DNA of 39,273 nucleotides from an uncultured Gammaproteobacteria bacterium (lineage in GTDB: Bacteria > Pseudomonadota > Gammaproteobacteria > PS1 > Pseudothioglobaceae): the NCBI GenBank assembly GCA_913047325.1, contig CAJWTP010000009.1, positions 1 through 39,273 of the forward strand. Direction: 5' to 3'. The notes under the pieces are model-generated. The model was not told where the DNA came from. It did not search any database and was given only the letters and a program-made list of their open reading frames with translations. Position numbers and translations under genes: made by a program. The first letter of the stretch is position 1; every line of letters starts with the position of its first letter. Positions 33,699 to 39,273 of the stretch are shown here, in pieces.

Positions 33699-34793
33699 AT
33701 GGGAAGTATAAGACTTAATAAAATTAACAAATCTTTTGGCGCCACCGAGGTACTAAAAAATATTAACCTAGAGATCAGTGACGGTGAATTTTTGATATTG
33801 GTCGGACCCTCAGGTTGTGGAAAATCTACCTTGATGAATCTGATAGCTGGTCTTGAGGATATAACCAGTGGCGAAATAGTAATCGATGGCAAAGATATTT
33901 CTAGCGAGTCGCCAAAGGACAGAGATATTGCGATGGTGTTTCAATCATATGCCCTCTATCCAACTATGGATGTTGCCAGAAATATTTGTTTCGGTTTGGA
34001 AATGAGAAAGACTCCCAAGAAGGAACAAGAGGCAATACTCAAAGAGGTATCCGAAGTCCTTCAGATTGACCAACTATTAGACCGCAAGCCGGGGCAATTG
34101 TCAGGTGGACAGCGCCAGAGGGTTGCTATGGGTAGGGCCCTTGCACGGTCTCCAAAAGTTTTTTTGTTTGATGAACCGCTATCAAATTTAGATGCCAAGC
34201 TTAGGGTTGAAATGCGGACAGAGATAAAGAAGCTGCATCAACGACTCAAAACTACTATAGTTTATGTAACCCATGACCAGGTTGAGGCAATGACATTGGC
34301 AGATCGAATTGCAGTACTAAAGGATGGCGAGGTTCAGCAACTTGGCACCCCTTATGAAATATACAATGACCCTGTAAGCCACTTTGTTGCGGACTTTATG
34401 GGTTCTCCAGGAATGAACTTTATTGAATGTGTTGTCAAAGACAAAAAATTGATAATCGAGAGCTCTGGCCAGCGCTATGAATTAACAGTTCCCTGCGAAA
34501 AAGAATTGGTTGATTCTAAGCTGGACACCGTTCTTCTTGGCATCCGTCCTGAAATGCTCACTGAAGTTACACCTGAGGCTAGCAGTCCATATATCCAGGA
34601 AATCAGTTTCGACGTCCTTGTAATTGAACCAATGGGCGCAGACACCGTTGCGATTGGTGAATGGAATAACACAGAAGTGATTGCAAGACTTAACCCAGAC
34701 TCCGGCAAGCATGCCGGAAAAGAATTCAAACTTCAGGTTGACACAAGCAAAGCGGTTTTGTTTAATCCTAATTCAGGTCTACGATTGCGTTAA
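33699..34793 (+). CDS. gtsD: Glucose ABC importer ATPase GtsD (MalK family)
   Basis: 364 residues. Walker [10 protein letters not shown] at 36-44, Q-loop FQSYALYP, signature LSGGQ at 134-138, Walker B FLFDEP with Asp158-Glu159, switch His192 in VTHDQVEAM, and a regulatory domain with GIRPEM near 279-284. It drives glucose uptake with GtsABC. zwf begins only 12 bp after its stop, which ties uptake directly to glucose-6-phosphate oxidation. Most of its length aligns by eye with the importer 2 ATPase at 27647, so the two sets probably arose by duplication. Confidence 0.92.
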   Translation: MGSIRLNKINKSFGATEVLKNINLEISDGEFLILVGPSGCGKSTLMNLIAGLEDITSGEIVIDGKDISSESPKDRDIAMVFQSYALYPTMDVARNICFGLEMRKTPKKEQEAILKEVSEVLQIDQLLDRKPGQLSGGQRQRVAMGRALARSPKVFLFDEPLSNLDAKLRVEMRTEIKKLHQRLKTTIVYVTHDQVEAMTLADRIAVLKDGEVQQLGTPYEIYNDPVSHFVADFMGSPGMNFIECVVKDKKLIIESSGQRYELTVPCEKELVDSKLDTVLLGIRPEMLTEVTPEASSPYIQEISFDVLVIEPMGADTVAIGEWNNTEVIARLNPDSGKHAGKEFKLQVDTSKAVLFNPNSGLRLR

Positions 34794-34805
34794 TAGAGTA
34801 AATCT

Positions 34806-36278
34806 ATGTCAGGACCTCAAAAACAAAGTACAAGTTTTGTCCTATTTGGAGCGCTCGGCGACCTATCACTGAGAAAAATATTTCCTGCCTGGTTTTATCT
34901 TGAGCGTGGAGGGCTGCTAGACGATTCATTAAGAATACTGGGGGTTGCTAGGGAGGATATTACAACAGAGCAATTCCAAGAAAAAATCATTGATGCGCTT
35001 AATTTATTTGTTTCTAGCGAGTTTATTGATGTAGATGTCTATAAAAGGTTGGTAGCGCGTATAGATTACTGTCACTTCGATTTAACAGACCCGCCAAGCT
35101 ACCAAAAGATAAAAGGCGCTTTAGAGGGCTGGGATAGCGCTACCTCATACTATTTAGCTATACCACCAAAACTCTTTGAGACGGTTTGCGATAATCTATA
35201 CGAAACCGGTCTCGTCAACGAGCAAAGTCGCATTGTAGTGGAAAAACCTATCGGTTATAACCTTGAATCGTCGAATGAGATTAATGACAAGATTCTAAAG
35301 CATTTCAGTGAGTCACAGATCTACCGCATAGACCATTACCTTGGCAAGGAAACGGTACAAAACCTTATCGCTTTGCGTTTTGCTAATTCATTGTTTTCTA
35401 GCCAATGGAACAGCAAGAGCATTGAATATATTGAAATAACTGCAGCCGAATCCGTAGGAATTGAGGATCGTTGGGGCTATTTTGACGGTGTTGGACAGAT
35501 GCGAGACATGGTTCAAAGTCATCTCCTGCAATTGCTATGTCTTATCACGATGGAGCCACCTAATCAGTTGGACGAACAAAGTATACGTTATGAGAAAACT
35601 CAGGTATTACGTGCCTTAAAACTTCTTTCAGAGGGTGACATATCCAAAACCCTGATTAGAGCCCAGTACGGTGACGGCGAAATTGGAGGAACTCCAAAAT
35701 CAGGATATTTGAATGAGGAGGGCGCAAATGCTCAAAGCGAAACAGAGACCTTTGTCTGCTTTCGGGCAGAAATAGCCAACTGGAGATGGTCAGGGACGCC
35801 CATTTATCTGAGGACAGGAAAAAGGATGACAGATAAAGTCACCAAGATTGTGATTCATTTTAAATCTGACGATCACTTCATTTTTGATCAGGACCAGAAA
35901 GGTTCTACCACAAATAGCCTTATCATGAAGCTTCATCCAACAGAAGGCATCTATCTACAGGTGCACACAAAAAGACACGGTGTAAGTGAAGGTATGAGGC
36001 TAAGGTCAGACCCTATGAGTCTGGACTTTGCCAAAACCCATAAATTATTAAATATTCCGAGTGGCTATCAGAGACTTTTGTTAGATGTCCTTAAAGGCAA
36101 CCAGAGTCTGTTTTTATGCAGAGAAGAAATAGAGCTTGCATGGAGGTGGTGCGATGACGCGATAGAGGCTTGGAACAAATCATCACAACAGCTTCATACC
36201 TACCCCTCGGGAAGCTATGGGCCTGAAATCACCAAAACTTTTATCGAGCAATACGGACATCATTGGCATGAAGACTAG
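34806..36278 (+). CDS. zwf: Glucose-6-phosphate 1-dehydrogenase
   Basis: 490 residues, full length. It oxidises glucose-6-phosphate to 6-phosphogluconolactone with reduction of NADP (or NAD), in the cytosol. The nucleotide loop is FGALGDLSLRK (14-24); the substrate signature RIDHYLGKE (174-182) carries His177 and Lys181; EKPIG with Lys147 and the catalytic His239 in MVQSHLLQL are present. It follows gtsD by 12 bp and overlaps pgl by 11 bases, so it is in the middle of one operon. First committed step of both the Entner-Doudoroff and oxidative pentose phosphate routes. Confidence 0.97.
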   Translation: MSGPQKQSTSFVLFGALGDLSLRKIFPAWFYLERGGLLDDSLRILGVAREDITTEQFQEKIIDALNLFVSSEFIDVDVYKRLVARIDYCHFDLTDPPSYQKIKGALEGWDSATSYYLAIPPKLFETVCDNLYETGLVNEQSRIVVEKPIGYNLESSNEINDKILKHFSESQIYRIDHYLGKETVQNLIALRFANSLFSSQWNSKSIEYIEITAAESVGIEDRWGYFDGVGQMRDMVQSHLLQLLCLITMEPPNQLDEQSIRYEKTQVLRALKLLSEGDISKTLIRAQYGDGEIGGTPKSGYLNEEGANAQSETETFVCFRAEIANWRWSGTPIYLRTGKRMTDKVTKIVIHFKSDDHFIFDQDQKGSTTNSLIMKLHPTEGIYLQVHTKRHGVSEGMRLRSDPMSLDFAKTHKLLNIPSGYQRLLLDVLKGNQSLFLCREEIELAWRWCDDAIEAWNKSSQQLHTYPSGSYGPEITKTFIEQYGHHWHED

Positions 36279-36987
36279 AAAAACCAGTTATTTACCTGAA
36301 GATGTTCACTGGTTCAGTGTTAACGATTCAGAGACTCTGGTAGTTGACTTAGCTAAAAGGATTGAACAACTATTAACTCAATCTATCGATGAAAATGGTC
36401 GGGCGAGTATGGCTGTTTCAGGTGGCCGCACCCCGGTTGATTTATTCGAAGCGGTCTCCAAACTGAAGCTTGACTGGTCAAAAGTTGACCTTACCTTGGT
36501 GGACGAGCGCTGGGTAGAAGTTAAGCACAAAGACAGCAATGAGTCATTGGTGAGAAAACATCTTATGAAAAATAATGCCTCTAAGGTTTCATTTACCTCG
36601 CTAATGGGAAGTTCTAAAAGCGCCAAAGATGGGCAAGCGGAATGTGAAAAATCACTCCAAAATATCAAACAACCATTTGATGTGATTATTTTGGGTATGG
36701 GAAATGATGGCCACACTGCATCGCTGTTTCCTTGCTGTGCGGAATTAAGCGAGGCGATGGATCCAAGCAATTCCCAAAGATGTATTGCAACGACACCAAA
36801 AAATGCTCCATACGACCGCATGTCGCTCACTTATGCAACAATAAAGAGCGCTAAAAATCTCATCCTCCATTTGAATGGTTCGGACAAACTCAACACTCTT
36901 GAGCTTGCAATGTCTTTCAAGGATGCAAAAAAAATGCCTATCTTTGCTTTTATGGAGCAACCACTAGAAATATATTGGAGTCCCTAA
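36268..36987 (+). CDS. pgl: 6-phosphogluconolactonase
   Basis: 239 residues from the ATG at 36268; a longer in-frame start at 36217 would overlap zwf by 62 bases and is less likely. It hydrolyses 6-phosphogluconolactone to 6-phosphogluconate. Family motifs (numbered from this start) are SGGRTP (51-56), DERWV (79-83) and GMGNDGHTASLFP (143-155), typical of the DevB/SOL type. It overlaps the end of zwf and precedes edd by about 50 bp, exactly as in many Entner-Doudoroff operons. Confidence 0.95.
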   Translation: MKTRKTSYLPEDVHWFSVNDSETLVVDLAKRIEQLLTQSIDENGRASMAVSGGRTPVDLFEAVSKLKLDWSKVDLTLVDERWVEVKHKDSNESLVRKHLMKNNASKVSFTSLMGSSKSAKDGQAECEKSLQNIKQPFDVIILGMGNDGHTASLFPCCAELSEAMDPSNSQRCIATTPKNAPYDRMSLTYATIKSAKNLILHLNGSDKLNTLELAMSFKDAKKMPIFAFMEQPLEIYWSP

Positions 36988-37037
36988 ACCTAATCCCAGA
37001 AAAAATTAATAACTACATATACCAATTTTTTACAATT

Positions 37038-38855
37038 ATGAGTACAACAATTGTCAATCCAAAGCTGCAAAAGATTACTAAAGAGATAATTAGTCGAAGT
37101 AAAAAAAGCCGTGCAGATTATCTTGCCCGCATGGATGAAATGGCTCACTCTAAGGTTTCCAGAGGGATTTTGTCTTGTGGCAATCTAGCCCACGGTATTG
37201 CTGCCTGCGGAGGAATCGAGAAAGAGACCCTTAAGTCAATGATCCACTCAAATATCGCCATCGTTTCATCATATAACGATGTATTGTCTGCGCACCAGCC
37301 TTATGAACGATTTCCAAAGATAATCAAAGAAACAGTCTCTGAGATGGGAAGTGTGGCGCAGTTTGCGGGCGGTGTTCCGGCAATGTGTGACGGCGTTACG
37401 CAAGGTCAAGACGGGATGGATTTAAGCTTGTTTAGTCGTGACGTAATTGCCATGTCAACAGCTATAGCTCTTTCCCATAACCTTTTCGATGCTGGGTTGT
37501 GTTTGGGGGTATGTGATAAGATAGTGCCAGGTCTGTTGATGGGAGCGCTTAGTTTTGGCTATCTTCCTTTTGTTTTCATGCCTGCCGGACCTATGCCTTC
37601 AGGAATTCCAAATAACGAGAAATCACGCATACGTCAGCTATATGCAGAAGGCAAGGCGACCCGGGAGGATTTACTTGAATGCGAGTTATCTTCCTATCAT
37701 AGCGCCGGCACCTGTACATTTTATGGCACCGCGAACAGTAATCAGTTGTTAATGGAAGTTATGGGGCTGCATTTGCCTGGCTCTTCATTTGTACCTCCGG
37801 AGACAGAATTGAGAGACCAACTTACAAGAGAAGCTGCAAAGCTGTCAGTTAAACTCGCTCGTACAAACTCACATACCAATCTAGCAAAAATTGTTAGTGA
37901 GAAGACTATCGTCAATGCAATAGTTGCCCTTCTGGCGACTGGTGGCTCCTCTAACCATACAATGCACCTAGTGGCCATAGCGCGAAATGCCGGTATCATC
38001 ATTAATTGGGATGATTTTTCAAGTTTATCGGCTATAGTTCCCAGTATCACACGTATTTACCCTAATGGTGATGACGATATTAATGTTTTTCATGCCGCCG
38101 GTGGAGTACCATTTCTGGTGAAGACCTTGCTAGAAGCTGGACTACTTCATGAAGATGTTGAGACAATATTAGGCTCTGGACTTTCTAATTTCACTAAGGA
38201 ACCTATACTAAAAGACAACAAGATTGATTGGCGAGATGCACCAAAAAGCTCTGCCCAATTAGATGTCTTGCGACCTGCAAGTTCGCCTTTTTCCAAAACA
38301 GGCGGCTTAATTCTGTTAACAGGGAACTTAGGGCGTTGCGTTATTAAGGTCTCTGCGGTTGAAAAAATACATAGAAAGGTCAGTGCTCCAGCTATGGTTT
38401 TTGAATCTCAGCAATCTCTAAAGAAAGCCTTCGAACTTGGTAAAATGGACAAGGATTTGATTGCAGTTGTAAGGTTTCAGGGCCCGCAGGCATGCGGCAT
38501 GCCGGAATTACACCAACTGACAACTTATCTCGGCGTCCTGCAGGACAGGGGATTTAAGGTCGCTCTGGTCACCGATGGTCGTTTATCTGGAGCTTCTGGC
38601 AAGGTTCCATCTGCCACTAAGCTTTGTCCGGAAGCGAAAACAGGAGGCTTAATAGCAAAAATACAGAATGGAGACCTTATAGTTTTAGATTGTGAACAAA
38701 AGAAGCTCGAATTAATGGTAGACGAGACAGAGCTAAATCAGCGAGAGCTGGCGCCGTTTAGTAGCAAAAAGAGCGATTATGGCATGGGCCGAGAGTTATT
38801 TTCAGGCATGAGAGAGAGGGTAAGTTCAGCGGAATCAGGGGCGACAACTTTTTAA
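37038..38855 (+). CDS. edd: Phosphogluconate dehydratase
   Basis: 605 residues from the ATG at 37038, matching the E. coli length (603); an earlier in-frame TTG start would overlap pgl. It dehydrates 6-phosphogluconate to KDPG, the signature step of the Entner-Doudoroff pathway. The family's iron-sulfur ligands are probably supplied by Cys117 in [12 protein letters not shown] and Cys159 in GVCDKIVPG. The second IlvD/Edd signature, [17 protein letters not shown], is near the end. No clear ribosome site is seen. The KDPG aldolase gene (eda) is not in the window; it may follow glk. Confidence 0.96.
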   Translation: MSTTIVNPKLQKITKEIISRSKKSRADYLARMDEMAHSKVSRGILSCGNLAHGIAACGGIEKETLKSMIHSNIAIVSSYNDVLSAHQPYERFPKIIKETVSEMGSVAQFAGGVPAMCDGVTQGQDGMDLSLFSRDVIAMSTAIALSHNLFDAGLCLGVCDKIVPGLLMGALSFGYLPFVFMPAGPMPSGIPNNEKSRIRQLYAEGKATREDLLECELSSYHSAGTCTFYGTANSNQLLMEVMGLHLPGSSFVPPETELRDQLTREAAKLSVKLARTNSHTNLAKIVSEKTIVNAIVALLATGGSSNHTMHLVAIARNAGIIINWDDFSSLSAIVPSITRIYPNGDDDINVFHAAGGVPFLVKTLLEAGLLHEDVETILGSGLSNFTKEPILKDNKIDWRDAPKSSAQLDVLRPASSPFSKTGGLILLTGNLGRCVIKVSAVEKIHRKVSAPAMVFESQQSLKKAFELGKMDKDLIAVVRFQGPQACGMPELHQLTTYLGVLQDRGFKVALVTDGRLSGASGKVPSATKLCPEAKTGGLIAKIQNGDLIVLDCEQKKLELMVDETELNQRELAPFSSKKSDYGMGRELFSGMRERVSSAESGATTF

Positions 38856-38883
38856 TAGTCATTTTTTTTATAGGAGATAGGCG

Positions 38884-39207
38884 ATGAATATTGACAATAT
38901 AGAGGGAAAAATAGTTAAGGAGGATGACCGGTATAAGGTAGTAGATAACACCATACTAAATAATCTTGTTGTAAGTTCAACGCTACTTCACGCAGACAAA
39001 TCTACCACTGGGCACAAACATGAGGGGCAAGAGGAAGTTTATATGTTTATGAAAGGCAGTGGCAAAATGGAGCTCGATGATAAGTTAATAGAAGTCAAAG
39101 AGGGCGATCTAATATTAATTGAGGACGGTGTATTTCACCGGGTCCACAATACCGGTTCATCAGACCTATATATGGTATGTATTTTTGATGGCGGCAGGAA
39201 TCATTAA
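38884..39207 (+). CDS. Small cupin-domain protein in the Entner-Doudoroff operon
   Basis: 107 residues with both cupin motifs intact: GHKHEGQEEVYMFMKGSG (His44, His46 and Glu51) and GDLILIEDGVFHRVHN (His85). The four residues should hold a metal ion. A strong ribosome site (taggagatag) precedes it, and it lies between edd and glk with gaps of 28 and 4 bases, so it belongs to the glucose operon. It resembles the cupin of mannose-6-phosphate-isomerase-like proteins. A cupin-type sugar-phosphate isomerase is a possibility, as no pgi is seen here, but a ligand-binding or sensing role is just as likely. Confidence 0.82.
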   Translation: MNIDNIEGKIVKEDDRYKVVDNTILNNLVVSSTLLHADKSTTGHKHEGQEEVYMFMKGSGKMELDDKLIEVKEGDLILIEDGVFHRVHNTGSSDLYMVCIFDGGRNH

Positions 39208-39211
39208 TGTT

Positions 39212-39273
39212 GTGAGTGATAATAATACTTTCAACTTGGTAGGGGATATTGGGGCAACGAATGCGCGCTTCTC
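39212..39273 (+). CDS. glk: Glucokinase, N-terminal fragment (runs off right edge)
   Basis: Only about 20 residues are visible, from a GTG at 39212, four bases after the cupin stop. They include FNLVGDIGATNARF, the ATP-binding phosphate-1 motif of the E. coli-type Glk family. Glucokinase would phosphorylate glucose delivered by GtsABCD or freed by the beta-glucosidase, feeding Zwf. aggaa lies about 12 bases upstream, somewhat far. The position at the end of a gts-zwf-pgl-edd operon supports the call. Confidence 0.8.
   Translation, partial: MSDNNTFNLVGDIGATNARF

Noticed and set aside
1-39273. tRNA, rRNA, insertion sequences, phage or integrase genes
   Set aside because: None could be recognised; the window appears to be ordinary chromosome rich in transport operons.

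Overview
The window looks like a piece of chromosome from an AT-rich, probably marine, heterotrophic gammaproteobacterium. The basis is the AT-rich intergenic DNA, a Pseudomonas-type GtsABCD glucose importer joined to zwf-pgl-edd (Entner-Doudoroff), UmuDC, a TctDE-controlled tripartite tricarboxylate transporter, and many solute-binding proteins. The phylum-level placement is an inference from protein resemblance; no rRNA or tRNA gene was seen. Almost everything here is uptake of small organic molecules and their entry into central carbon metabolism.

Layout. (1) 1-1554, minus: a LacD-type class I aldolase overlapping a fucose-isomerase-like protein that runs off the left edge. (2) 1555-1990: a divergent regulatory region with a hairpin, a promoter and 16-bp direct repeats. 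(3) 1991-8244, plus: a complete sugar ABC importer (binding protein, two permeases, ATPase) followed by an 8-oxoguanine-deaminase-type amidohydrolase. One permease carries a large periplasmic insertion with a three-times repeated motif. (4) 8263-10188: umuDC with its own sigma70-like promoter and a dyad at the transcription start; this UmuD has an extra N-terminal domain. (5) 10341-14266: a cupin, then an OmpR-type regulator, histidine kinase and AGE-family sugar isomerase. (6) 14290-21239: tctE-tctD (minus) divergent from tctC1-tctC2-tctB-tctA plus a SnoaL/NTF2-like gene. (7) 21288-23836, minus: gnd and a LacI-family repressor. (8) 24079-30282, plus: a second sugar ABC importer and a cytosolic GH1 beta-glucosidase. 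(9) 30487-39273, plus: gtsABCD, zwf, pgl, edd, a cupin and the start of glucokinase.

How it fits together. Regions 7-9 read as one glucose and glucoside module. Importer 2 probably brings in a glucoside, the GH1 enzyme frees glucose inside the cell, and GtsABCD imports free glucose. Glk, Zwf, Pgl and Edd then carry it into the Entner-Doudoroff route, with Gnd as the oxidative pentose-phosphate branch.

The most striking unannotated signal is a tandem element, TTGNNNCAA plus one linker base, repeated at an exact 10-bp period. It occurs upstream of gnd (2 copies), importer 2 (4 copies) and gtsA (3 copies), which suggests a shared regulator of this module. A perfect LacI-type palindrome lies beside the array at importer 2. 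Other points worth a second look are the extended UmuD with a TTGAA/TTCAA dyad at its promoter, helically phased direct repeats at the tct promoter, and the repeat-bearing permease.
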